In this document: positions 7,014-15,215 of the stretch, piece after piece | Numbering within the stretch: position 1 is the first letter of the stretch | Layout: each line of letters starts with the position of its first letter | NCBI RefSeq assembly: GCF_000717345.1 | Contig: NZ_JNZA01000032.1 | Location: 39,417-103,416, forward strand | Direction of reading: 5' to 3' | DNA from: Streptomyces lydicus | GTDB lineage: Bacteria > Actinomycetota > Actinomycetes > Streptomycetales > Streptomycetaceae | DNA length: 64,000 nucleotides | The notes under the pieces: model-generated | Databases searched by the model: none | What the model saw: the letters and a program-made list of their open reading frames with translations, nothing else | What the model was told of the DNA's origin: nothing | Position numbers and translations under genes: made by a program

Positions 7014-9902
7014 TCAGGTCATCTGACGTCGCACCAGGTCGTGCAGCCGGCCGCCGGCGTCGGCGAGCAGCTCGGCCGGTGCGCCCTGTTCGACGATCCG
7101 GCCGTCCTCCATGACGATCACCCGGTCGGCGTCCATGACCGTGGACAGCCGGTGGGCGATCACCAGCCGGCTGGCGCTGAGCTGGCGGGTGCTGTCGATG
7201 ACGATGCGCTGGGTCTCGTTGTCCAGGGCGCTGGTGGCCTCGTCGAAGAAGAGGATCCGGGGACGGCGGACCAGCGCCTGAGCGATCATGAGGCGCTGCC
7301 GCTGGCCGCCGGAGATCGCGCCACCGCCGGAGATCATGGTGTGCAGCCCCATCGGCATCCGCTTGATGTCCTCGGCCAGGCCCGCCATCTCGGCGGCCGC
7401 CCACGCCTCCTCCTGGGTGAAGGCTTCGGCGCCGCAGATGCAGTCCAGGATGGAGCCGGTCATCGGCTGGGCGTTCTGCAGGACGACGCCGCACTGGCGG
7501 CGGACCGCGGCCTGGTCGAGCGCGGCGAGGTCCTGGCCGTCGTAGACGACGCTGCCCGAGGTCGGCTTGTCGAAGCCGATGAGGAGCCGCAGCAGGGTGG
7601 ACTTGCCGCAGCCGCTCGGGCCCACCACGGCGACGAACTCGCCGGGCCGGACCTGGAAGGAGACGTCGTCGAGGACGAGGGGGCCGTCGTCGGTGTAGCG
7701 GAAGGAGAGCTTCTTGGCCTCGATGCCGCCGGAGAGGACGCCGGGCTGGGCGCTGGCGCCGCGGACCTCGGGTGCCTCGTCCAGCACCGGCTTGATCTGC
7801 TCGAACATCGGCACCGCGGCGGCGGCCGCGACACAGGCACCGGTGATCTGGGTGACCGAGGTCAGCAGCATGGTCACCGCGGTGTTGAAGGTGAGGAAGG
7901 AGCCGGCGGACATGGTGCCGCGGGCCGGCCCGGCCAGCAGCATGAACATGGTGAGCGAGCAGATCGGCAGGTAGACCGCGTTGAGGACGGTGGTCAGGTT
8001 CTTGATCCGGCCGGCCTTCTGCTGGAGTTCCCGGGAGCGTGCGAACTCCCTCGCCCAGGCCGCGTAGGCGAAGCTCTCGGCGGCGGCGACCCGCAGTTTG
8101 GGCAGCCCGCGCAGGGTCTGGAACGCCTGGTTGTTGAGCTTGTTGCCGAGCTTGACCAGCCGTCGCTGCCAGCGCAGCTCCCACAGTCCCATGGCGAGGA
8201 AGACCGCGCCGATGACGAGCAGCATGGCGAGCGCGGCGAGTGCCAGCGGCACGCTGTAGACGAGCAGCAGGACGAGGTTCATCGCGCCGATCGTCGTGGA
8301 CTGCACGGCCACCGGCCCGATGCCGGACAGCACCCGCCGGATGGCGCTGATGCCCATCGCGGCACTGGCCAGCTCGCCGGTGGAGCGCTCGGTGAAGAAC
8401 TTCGTCGGCAGCCGCAGCAGCCGGTCCCAGACGGCCGGCTGGAGCGCGCTCTCGATACGGCCCTCCATCCGCAGCACGGTGAGGTTCTGCAGCAGCATGA
8501 AGGCGGCCGAGACGATGCTGGTGACGATGACGGCCAGGGACACCTGGACGATCAGGCTCCGCTCGGCGGCCGGTACGTACACGCCGAGCACCTTGCCGGT
8601 CGCGATCGGGACGAGCGCTCCGAGGCCGACCGCCACCAGGCCGCTGAGCGCCAGGTTGCGGACGTCCTTCCGGCTGCCGCGCAGGCTGAAGCGCATCAGC
8701 CGCCACATGCTCATCGGCCGCTCCGGCAGCGGGCGGTAGAACATCACCGCGCGCGACTCGAACTCGTCGGCGTTGTCCTTGCCGACGCGGATGCGCAGCC
8801 CGGACGCGGGGTTCACGGCCTCGTAGCGGCCGCGGCGCCACAGCAGCGCGACGGGGGCACCGGACTTGGCGCGATGGCCCACCAGCGGGCCGGCGTCCGT
8901 CCGCCACCAGGAGCCGGTGAGCCGCACCGCGCGGGTGCGGATCCGCGAGCTGACCGCGATCCGCTCCACGGGGCTGACCCGGTCGTTGACGGCCCCGCCC
9001 CGCGGGGGTGCGGTGAGCGTGATCCCGGCCGCCTCGGCCACCGCCCGGCAGACCTCGAAGGTGGCGTCGTCACCGGCCCGGTTGGTGGCGTCGCCGCCCC
9101 GCCCGGAGCGGTCCTGGCGGCCGATGGACGCCAGCAGGGCCTGGTCGGCGCGCTCGCGGACCGCCTCGCCGGCCTTGATGCCGGCCGCCGCGCGGTCCTC
9201 GTGGGCACGCTCCAGCTGCTCGATCCAGCGGTCGACGGCGGACAGCAGCCGGTACTGCTGATTGACCATCCGCTGCCACAGGTCGGGGTCCATCAGCAGA
9301 TCGGCGGCCGCCTCCGCGCTGTAGGAGGCGCCGTACTGCACGCTGCCGGGCGGGACCGGCATCCACAGCACGTCGTCGTCGGCGACCGCCTCGTCGCCGG
9401 GCCGGCCGTCCAGGGGCGCCTCGAACAGCACCCCCAGGCTGCGGGCGGTGCCCAGGGCGACGGCGTGCTCCAGCGCGGAGGGCTGCTCGGCCTGGGTGGC
9501 GTACTGCGGGTAGGACCCGGTGTCCCCGTACTCCCCGTAGGCGCCGTAGTCGTGGCGGGGCAGCTCGCGCAGCGGGATCCGGCGCAGCCCGCAGTCCTGC
9601 GAGGGGCGGCCGAGCAGGGTGTGCTGGGGGCCGTCGACCGGGCCGAGCAGCAGGGTGCCGGCTTCGAGCCGGCCGAGGAAGTGCCAGTGCCCCTCGGCGG
9701 CGGCGTCGACCGCGAAGAGGTCGAGCGCGCCCCCGGTGACGAGCCAGAGCACGTGCGGCCCCTCCAGGGGGACGCTGCGCAGACCGGCGCAGTGGACGGG
9801 CGCGCCGAGGCCGCCCAGGGCCTGCGTCACCGCGTCCGTCCCGCCGGGCCCCGCGGCGGGGACCGGCGACGGGGACGACGGGGACGACGACATGGCTGCC
9901 AC
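7014..9902 (-). CDS. NHLM-type peptide export ABC permease/ATPase (second subunit)
   Basis: A 962-residue fusion: an N-terminal region of about 380 residues without clear enzymatic motifs (the NHLM subunit-2 extension, which may include a cNMP-like fold), then six membrane spans of an ABC exporter and a C-terminal ATPase with GPSGCGKSTLLRLL (Walker A), SGGQRQRL (signature) and ILFFDEATSALD (Walker B). It has no C39 peptidase. The GTG start lies one base past the stop of the peptidase-containing partner, so the two are translated together and probably form a heterodimeric exporter. Alternative start: ATG at 9893. Confidence 0.92.
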   Translation of the reverse strand: MAAMSSSPSSPSPVPAAGPGGTDAVTQALGGLGAPVHCAGLRSVPLEGPHVLWLVTGGALDLFAVDAAAEGHWHFLGRLEAGTLLLGPVDGPQHTLLGRPSQDCGLRRIPLRELPRHDYGAYGEYGDTGSYPQYATQAEQPSALEHAVALGTARSLGVLFEAPLDGRPGDEAVADDDVLWMPVPPGSVQYGASYSAEAAADLLMDPDLWQRMVNQQYRLLSAVDRWIEQLERAHEDRAAAGIKAGEAVRERADQALLASIGRQDRSGRGGDATNRAGDDATFEVCRAVAEAAGITLTAPPRGGAVNDRVSPVERIAVSSRIRTRAVRLTGSWWRTDAGPLVGHRAKSGAPVALLWRRGRYEAVNPASGLRIRVGKDNADEFESRAVMFYRPLPERPMSMWRLMRFSLRGSRKDVRNLALSGLVAVGLGALVPIATGKVLGVYVPAAERSLIVQVSLAVIVTSIVSAAFMLLQNLTVLRMEGRIESALQPAVWDRLLRLPTKFFTERSTGELASAAMGISAIRRVLSGIGPVAVQSTTIGAMNLVLLLVYSVPLALAALAMLLVIGAVFLAMGLWELRWQRRLVKLGNKLNNQAFQTLRGLPKLRVAAAESFAYAAWAREFARSRELQQKAGRIKNLTTVLNAVYLPICSLTMFMLLAGPARGTMSAGSFLTFNTAVTMLLTSVTQITGACVAAAAAVPMFEQIKPVLDEAPEVRGASAQPGVLSGGIEAKKLSFRYTDDGPLVLDDVSFQVRPGEFVAVVGPSGCGKSTLLRLLIGFDKPTSGSVVYDGQDLAALDQAAVRRQCGVVLQNAQPMTGSILDCICGAEAFTQEEAWAAAEMAGLAEDIKRMPMGLHTMISGGGAISGGQRQRLMIAQALVRRPRILFFDEATSALDNETQRIVIDSTRQLSASRLVIAHRLSTVMDADRVIVMEDGRIVEQGAPAELLADAGGRLHDLVRRQMT

Positions 9903-9903
9903 G

Positions 9904-12192
9904 TCAGTGCTCCTTGACCAGCTCGGCGTACGCGCCCCCGGCGGCGACCAGGTCCTCGTGCCGGCCTCGTTCGACGACCACGCCGTGGTCGAGGACCACG
10001 ATCTCGTCGCTGTCGCGGACGGTGCTCAGCCGGTGGGCGATGACGACGCAGGCGCAGCCGCGCCGCCGCAGGTTGTCCATAATGATCTGTTCGGTCCGGG
10101 CGTCCAGGGCGCTGGTGACCTCGTCGAGGACCAGGATGCTGGGGCGCCGGACCAGGGCGCGGGCGATCTCCAGTCGCTGCCGCTGTCCGCCGGAGAAGTT
10201 GCGGCCGTCCTGCTCGACGCGGCTGTAAATGCCGTCGGGACGCCGGGCTATGACGTCGTCGTAGAGCGCGGCGTCCTTCAGGGCGGTGATGACCGCGTCG
10301 TCCGGGATCGAGGGGTCCCACAGCGCCACGTTGTCGCGGACGGTGCCCTCGAAGAGGAAGACGTCCTGGTCAACGAAGGACACCGAGGCGGCGAGCGCGC
10401 TGCGGGAGAGGTCCTCCAGGCGCCGGCCGTCGATGCGGATGGTGCCTTCCCAGGGGCTGTAGAGGCCGGAGATCAGCCGGGAGACGGTGGATTTGCCGCT
10501 GCCGGAGCCGCCGACGAGGGCCACCTGCCGGCCGGGGCCGACGGTCAGCGAGAAGCCGCTGAGCAGCGGTTTGTCCAGCGGGCTGTAGCCGAAGGTGAGG
10601 TCCTCCAGCGTCACGTGGCCCTTGAGCCGGCGGGTGTCGGCGTCCGAGCCGGGGCGGGCGTAGAGACTGTCGGCGGGGAAGGACTCGACGTCCTTGAGGC
10701 GGGCCACGTCGGCGGCGAAGTCCTGGATTCGGCCGGCGACGCCGTTGAGCCGGGTCAGCGGCGCGGTGAAGCGGGTCACCAGCGCCTGGAAGGCGACCAG
10801 CAGGCCGATGGATATGTGGCCCTCGACCGCCCGCATGCCGCCGATCCACAGGATCAGCGCGCTGTTGAGGGTCGCGAGGGTGGGGGCGACCACGGCCAGC
10901 CAGGCGCTCGGAACGCCGAGCCGCTGCTGTACCTCCAGCGTGGTGGCGTGCTGGCCGGCCCAGCGGCGGAAGTAGCCGTTCTCCCCGCCGGTGGCCTTCA
11001 TCGTCTCGATGAGCTGGAGGCCGGTGTAGGCGGTGTTGGTCAGCCGGGCGCTGTCCGCCCGCAGCTTCGCCGTGTGGGTGGCGCGCAGCCGCACCACGAT
11101 GCGCATCGCGACGACGTTGAGCAGCGCGATGCCCACGCCGATGACGGTCAGTTGGGGGTCGTAGCTCCACAGCAGGAAGGCGTAGAGGACGACGACGATG
11201 CCGTCGACGCCCGCCGCGGCCAGGTCGCGGGCCAGGGTTTCGGCGACCGCGTCGTTGGACTGCAGCCGCTGGACGAGGTCGGCCGGGCTGCGCTGGGCGA
11301 AGAAGGTGACCGGGAGTCTGAGCAGGTGGCGCAGGAAGCGGGCGCTGGTCAGGGTGGAGGAGATGATCCGGCCGCGCAGCAGGTTGGCCTGTTGCAGCCC
11401 GGTCAGTACGGCGGTCAGCGCGACCATCGCGGCCATCGACGCGAAGAGCGGCCCCAGCAGCGACGTCTGGTTGCCGATCAGGAACATGTCGATGTACGTA
11501 CGGCTCAGCGCGGGCACCGCGGCGCCGACCGCGACCAGCAGCAGGCTGGCGAGCAGGGCGGCGAGCAGGGTGCCGGTGGTGCCGCGCATCCGGGCGGGCA
11601 CCGCGCTCAGCACGCCGGGCTTGCGGCCGCCCTTGCGGAAGCTCTCGGACGGCTCGAAGACCAGCGCGACACCGGTGAAGCTGGTGTCGAAGTCCTCCGT
11701 CGGGACGAAGCGGCGGCCCTTGTCGGGGTCGTTGATGTACACGCCGCGGCGGCCGAAGCGGCGGCCGGTGCCGTCGTAGACGACGTAGTGGTTGAACTCC
11801 CAGAAGAGGATGGCGGGGGCCTGCACCTCGGCGAGCGCGGCCGGTTCCATCTGCATGCCCTTGGCCTGGAGCCCGTAACTGCGGGCGGCCTTGAGCAGGT
11901 TGCTGGCGCGCGAGCCGTCGCGGGAGACGCCGCAGGCGATCCGCAGCTCCTCCAGCGGCACATGGCGCCCGAAGTGGGCGAGCACCATGGCCAGGGAGGC
12001 GGCGCCGCACTCCACGGCCTCCATCTGGAGGACGGTGGGGGTGCGGACGGTCCTGGCCTTCTTGGGCTTGGGGGCGGGCGGCGCGGCACGGCGGGTGCGG
12101 CGGGCGCCGGGCGCGGGCTCGGGGCGGTGGCGGCCGCGGCCGGGCGGCGGCAGCTGCGCCTGCGGGGCCGCGGAGTCGTTCGGTGCGGTCAC
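9904..12192 (-). CDS. NHLM-type peptide export ABC transporter with C39 peptidase
   Basis: A 762-residue bacteriocin-type exporter in three parts. The N-terminal C39 cysteine peptidase has Cys62 in VECGAASLAMVL and His135 in FNHYVVYDG; this domain removes double-glycine leaders. Six membrane spans follow, then an ATPase with GGSGSGKST, FSGGQRQRL and SILVLDEVTSALD. The GTG at 12192 overlaps the HlyD-like gene stop as GTGA and is preferred; a TTG four codons earlier is possible. The natural substrate is the 70-residue GG-leader peptide encoded at the head of the same operon. Confidence 0.94.
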   Translation of the reverse strand: MTAPNDSAAPQAQLPPPGRGRHRPEPAPGARRTRRAAPPAPKPKKARTVRTPTVLQMEAVECGAASLAMVLAHFGRHVPLEELRIACGVSRDGSRASNLLKAARSYGLQAKGMQMEPAALAEVQAPAILFWEFNHYVVYDGTGRRFGRRGVYINDPDKGRRFVPTEDFDTSFTGVALVFEPSESFRKGGRKPGVLSAVPARMRGTTGTLLAALLASLLLVAVGAAVPALSRTYIDMFLIGNQTSLLGPLFASMAAMVALTAVLTGLQQANLLRGRIISSTLTSARFLRHLLRLPVTFFAQRSPADLVQRLQSNDAVAETLARDLAAAGVDGIVVVLYAFLLWSYDPQLTVIGVGIALLNVVAMRIVVRLRATHTAKLRADSARLTNTAYTGLQLIETMKATGGENGYFRRWAGQHATTLEVQQRLGVPSAWLAVVAPTLATLNSALILWIGGMRAVEGHISIGLLVAFQALVTRFTAPLTRLNGVAGRIQDFAADVARLKDVESFPADSLYARPGSDADTRRLKGHVTLEDLTFGYSPLDKPLLSGFSLTVGPGRQVALVGGSGSGKSTVSRLISGLYSPWEGTIRIDGRRLEDLSRSALAASVSFVDQDVFLFEGTVRDNVALWDPSIPDDAVITALKDAALYDDVIARRPDGIYSRVEQDGRNFSGGQRQRLEIARALVRRPSILVLDEVTSALDARTEQIIMDNLRRRGCACVVIAHRLSTVRDSDEIVVLDHGVVVERGRHEDLVAAGGAYAELVKEH

Positions 12193-12995
12193 GGCAGCAG
12201 CCAATCGATCGGGTGCTGCGCGGCCAGGTGGACGGCGCCGCTGGCCAGCGTCATGGAGTCGACGGCGTAGGGCGGGCCGCCGGAGGTCGACCAGGCGTAG
12301 CCGGACTTGTTGTGCGGCGCCGGTTCGAGTTGCACCAGGACCGCGACGGGCGGCCCGGACTTCGAGAACTGCTCACCGAGCTGGCTGCTGCCGAGGTAGG
12401 CGCCGATCCGCTGGCGGGTCTGGGCGGTGCGGCCGACGGCCTTAACCCGCCCGCGCAGCACGCCGTACTGCTGGCTGGGCACGGACTGCACGGTGAGGTC
12501 GACCGAGCCGCCCACGGGGACGCTGGCGCCGTTGTCGGCGGGGACGTACAGGGTCGCGGTCAGCGGGTCGCCGCGGTGCGCGACGCGCTCGACGGAGGCG
12601 ACGTCCGCGCCGGTCGTGACGACGGATCCGATGGTGGCGACCATGGTGGTCAGCCGGCCGGCGGCGAGGCTGCGCACGACGGTGGTGCCCCGGTCGGTCC
12701 GGACCCTGAGCAGCGGGGTGTTGGCGGCCACCCGCTGGCCCTCTTCGGCGAGGACGGCGGTGACCTGGCCCGCGACGGGGCTCTGCAGGATGTAGCTGCC
12801 CTGGCCGTGGGTGAGGATGCCGGGGGCGTTGAGCGTGGAGGAGACGGTGCCGGTCACCGCCCAGAAGGACGCGCCGATCAGCACGGCGACCGTGACGATC
12901 AGTACGAGCCAGCCCTGGGGGCGGGCGAAGCGCACCGGAAGATCCATTTCCTCCGGCGACTGCAGCTTGGAAAGGGCCTGTTGACGGAACTGCAC
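12189..12995 (-). CDS. HlyD-family adaptor of the NHLM peptide exporter
   Basis: A 268-residue membrane-fusion-like protein: a cytoplasmic N terminus of about 28 residues, one membrane span (WLVLIVTVAVLIGASFWAV), then an extracytoplasmic biotinyl-lipoyl-like hairpin region (ILQSPVAGQVTAVLAEEGQRV) and beta-barrel domain. It would couple the ABC pump to the cell-wall side. The coiled-coil arm is very short, as expected without an outer membrane. The start is GTG with GGGAAGAG upstream. It overlaps the C39 exporter by four bases and lies 201 bp after the precursor gene, with a strong hairpin between. Confidence 0.9.
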   Translation of the reverse strand: MQFRQQALSKLQSPEEMDLPVRFARPQGWLVLIVTVAVLIGASFWAVTGTVSSTLNAPGILTHGQGSYILQSPVAGQVTAVLAEEGQRVAANTPLLRVRTDRGTTVVRSLAAGRLTTMVATIGSVVTTGADVASVERVAHRGDPLTATLYVPADNGASVPVGGSVDLTVQSVPSQQYGVLRGRVKAVGRTAQTRQRIGAYLGSSQLGEQFSKSGPPVAVLVQLEPAPHNKSGYAWSTSGGPPYAVDSMTLASGAVHLAAQHPIDWLLP

Positions 12996-13111
12996 GACAC
13001 TCTTCCCTCAACTGCAACGATCTGTCAGGACACCGCGGACGGGGCGGCTCGCCCCGGTTGCCGCGGTGGAGCCGAGCCTACGGCGGCCTGTCCGGGGCTC
13101 GGCAGCCGGGT

Positions 13112-13148
13112 GCCCCGGAACCCGGCGAAGGCCAGGCGGTTCCGGGGC
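13112..13148 (-). terminator. 10-bp stem hairpin between precursor and export genes
   Basis: GCCCCGGAAC at 13112-13121 pairs perfectly with GTTCCGGGGC at 13139-13148 around a 17-base loop. It lies 49 bp past the precursor stop and before the HlyD-like gene. It could act as a partial terminator or 3' stabiliser that lets the peptide transcript exceed that of the transporter. Confidence 0.55.
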
Positions 13149-13196
13149 AGCCGGCCGGCATGTCGGCAAGGAGGGGATGCCGACCTGCCGTGGGTC

Positions 13197-13409
13197 TCAG
13201 AGACCGGCGACGAGGCCCGTGACCTGGCCGGTGTTGACGCCGGTCAGACCCTCGACGGTGCCGGTGACGGTGCCCAGGGTGCCGCCGACGTTGAGGCCGG
13301 TGGCGCCGTCAACGGTGGAGGTGGCGGTGCCGGCCAGGTTGCCCACGAGGCCGCCGGCCACGTTGTCGAGCTCGCTGTCAGCGATTTCCTGGGTCTGAAT
13401 CTCGCGCAT
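13197..13409 (-). CDS. double-glycine leader precursor peptide of the NHLM export system
   Basis: A 70-residue peptide. Residues 1-20 are an acidic leader ending ELDNVAGG, the classic GG site cut by C39 peptidases. The 50-residue core (21-70) has 13 Gly and 11 Thr, no Cys, no aromatic and no basic residue, and shows loose repeats of a Thr-Gly-hydrophobic pattern (TGLN, TGTVEGLTG, TGQVTGLVAGL). No modifying enzyme is encoded next to it, and without Cys it cannot form lanthionines. The ATG at 13409 has AAAGGA eight bases upstream; an in-frame upstream codon at 13430 is less likely. It heads the operon of HlyD adaptor and two ABC proteins. Confidence 0.85.
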   Translation of the reverse strand: MREIQTQEIADSELDNVAGGLVGNLAGTATSTVDGATGLNVGGTLGTVTGTVEGLTGVNTGQVTGLVAGL

Positions 13410-14172
13410 GGTGATTCCTTTCGGATACATATCTCAAAATAGCTGCGACCGAGTCGCCCGGCAGGGCGGTCCGGCCGCGGCAGCGGTCGCCGGGACCCTC
13501 AAGACTGAGAACCCCAGTGCGACTTCCGCGGTGTGAAGGATCAAAGCATGCAGGCCCGTTGCCCTGCTAATCGGACAACCGTCGATCCGGGTGTCATCGC
13601 ACCATTGAATTACGTGTCGTGCACGCACATCCATGAATCGGTGGCAGCTTCTTCACAACTTCTTCGGTTTCACTTCCACCAAAGCGTCCCGGCCACCTTC
13701 GGCGAACTGGACATTCCCGCACCAAACCGATGAGGCGCAGGTCAGCAGGGGGAACCGTCTCCGACAGCCGTGCCCTGACTGAGCATTCGATGTGGAGGTT
13801 TTTTGAAGGCCGTCAATTTTTACGGCACCGATTCACCCGATGGCCGGAAGATCGGCGCGCCCGCTACCCGACGCCCTTCATCGAATGTTGCGGGAGCTTT
13901 GCGCGAGTTTTAACCGCGCCCGATTCATCCGAAGTTCCCGGGGCGGTATTACACGCCGTGCACACCTTGCAGGGAATGATCAGCACTAACCGTGCGTCTT
14001 TCCGAAGCAATCGGATCGACCGGCCCGAGAACGGACATAACCGCATAACGGCACGGCTTCCGACTCGGCGGAAATAGGTGATTTACCGCCGGTACCACCC
14101 CCGGTGGCAGCCGTCCCCCGGCTGGGGCACCGTGAAAGAGACCTGGGCCGGCGCACCGGGAAGGAGCCGCAC
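13410..14172. other. 763-bp intergenic region with no convincing gene
   Basis: This divergent region between the peptide-export operon and the PHP gene is clearly richer in AT than its surroundings. Short frames on both strands lack codon bias and recognisable domains. The minus-strand leader just before the precursor gene contains GCGACCG/CGGTCGC arms (13445-13451, 13484-13490) and other GC-rich inverted segments. The minus-strand promoter must lie here, but I cannot assign a single convincing -35/-10 pair. Confidence 0.5.
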
Positions 14173-15204
14173 GTGGAGCCCGTCGAGGCGCTGGAGCGGA
14201 TCGCCTTCCTGCTGGAGCGGCAGGGGGCGGAGACCTATCGCGTACAGGCGTTCCGTACGGCCGCCGCGGCGATCCGGGAGCTGTCCGACGACGAGCTGCG
14301 CGGGCGCGCCGAGGACGGCACCCTCACCCGCCTCAAGGGGCTCGGCCCCAAAACCACCCGGGTGGTCGAAGAGGCGTTCGCGGGAGTGCGCCCGGTGTAT
14401 CTGGCCCGCCTGGAGGACGAGGCGGGCGGGCCGCTGGTCGACGGAGAGCAGGGGCAGCGGCTGCGGCGGGCGCTGCGCGGGGACTGCCACACGCACTCGG
14501 ACTGGTCGGACGGCGGCAGCCCGGTCGAGGAGATGGCCAGGACCGCCCGCGACCTCGGCCACGCCTGGTGCGTGCTGACCGACCACTCCCCCCGCCTCAC
14601 CGTCGCCCGCGGGCTGTCCGCCGACCGGCTGCGGGAGCAGCTGGCGCTGGTCGCCGAGGTGAACGAAGCGCTGGCGCCGTTCCGGCTGTTAACCGGGATC
14701 GAGTGCGACATCCTCGACGACGGCACGCTCGACCAGGAGCCGGAGCTGCTGGACCGGCTCGACGTGGTGGTGGCCTCGGTGCACTCCAAACTGCGGATGG
14801 ACAAGGGCCCGATGACGCGGCGGATGCTCGCCGCGGTGCGCAACCCGCTGGTGGACGTGCTCGGGCACTGCACCGGACGGCTGCTCACCCGCAAACCGCG
14901 CCCCGAGTCGCAGTTCGACGCCGACGAGGTGTTCGCGGCCTGCGCGGAGCACCGCACCGCGGTGGAGATCAACTGCCGCCCGGAGCGGCTGGACCCCCCG
15001 CGCCGGCTGCTGCGCCGTGCCCTGGACGCGGGCTGCCTGTTCTCCATCGACACCGACGCCCATGCGCCGGGCCAGCTGGACTGGCAGTTCTACGGCTGCG
15101 CCCGCGCCGAGGAGTGCGGCGTCCCTGCGGAGCGGGTCATCAATACCTGGACGGAGCGCCAGCTGGCCACCTGGACCCGTACGGGCCGCACCCCGCACGG
15201 CTGA
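14173..15204 (+). CDS. PHP-domain metal-dependent phosphoesterase with N-terminal helix-hairpin-helix
   Basis: A 343-residue protein resembling a PolX without the polymerase palm. Residues 1-75 match the PolX N-terminal DNA-binding helices (a LERIAFLLERQGAETYRVQAF stretch) with a helix-hairpin-helix LKGLGPKT at 54-61. The PHP domain follows: HTH metal motif H106/H108, TDHSPR, HSKLRM, GHCTGR, EINCRP and DTDAHAPGQLD. It probably hydrolyses phosphodiesters in DNA-related or nucleotide substrates. The GTG at 14173 has AAGGAG seven bases upstream and is clearly better than upstream codons. Codon 173 is TTA, so translation would depend on the bldA tRNA. Confidence 0.88.
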   Translation: MEPVEALERIAFLLERQGAETYRVQAFRTAAAAIRELSDDELRGRAEDGTLTRLKGLGPKTTRVVEEAFAGVRPVYLARLEDEAGGPLVDGEQGQRLRRALRGDCHTHSDWSDGGSPVEEMARTARDLGHAWCVLTDHSPRLTVARGLSADRLREQLALVAEVNEALAPFRLLTGIECDILDDGTLDQEPELLDRLDVVVASVHSKLRMDKGPMTRRMLAAVRNPLVDVLGHCTGRLLTRKPRPESQFDADEVFAACAEHRTAVEINCRPERLDPPRRLLRRALDAGCLFSIDTDAHAPGQLDWQFYGCARAEECGVPAERVINTWTERQLATWTRTGRTPHG

Positions 15205-15215
15205 GCCCGGACCGG

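Noticed and set aside
6894..9917. A 1007-aa open frame on the plus strand
   Set aside because: It is antisense to the NHLM ABC gene, consists of low-complexity Ala/Gly/Asp/His/Arg typical of mirror frames in high-GC DNA, and has no domain.
13197..13409. Lanthipeptide precursor
   Set aside because: The core has no cysteine and no lanthionine synthetase gene is present; only export functions are encoded.
13533..14077. Small plus-strand genes in the 13.4-14.2 kb intergenic region
   Set aside because: Short frames lack ribosome sites and codon bias and show no similarity to known families.
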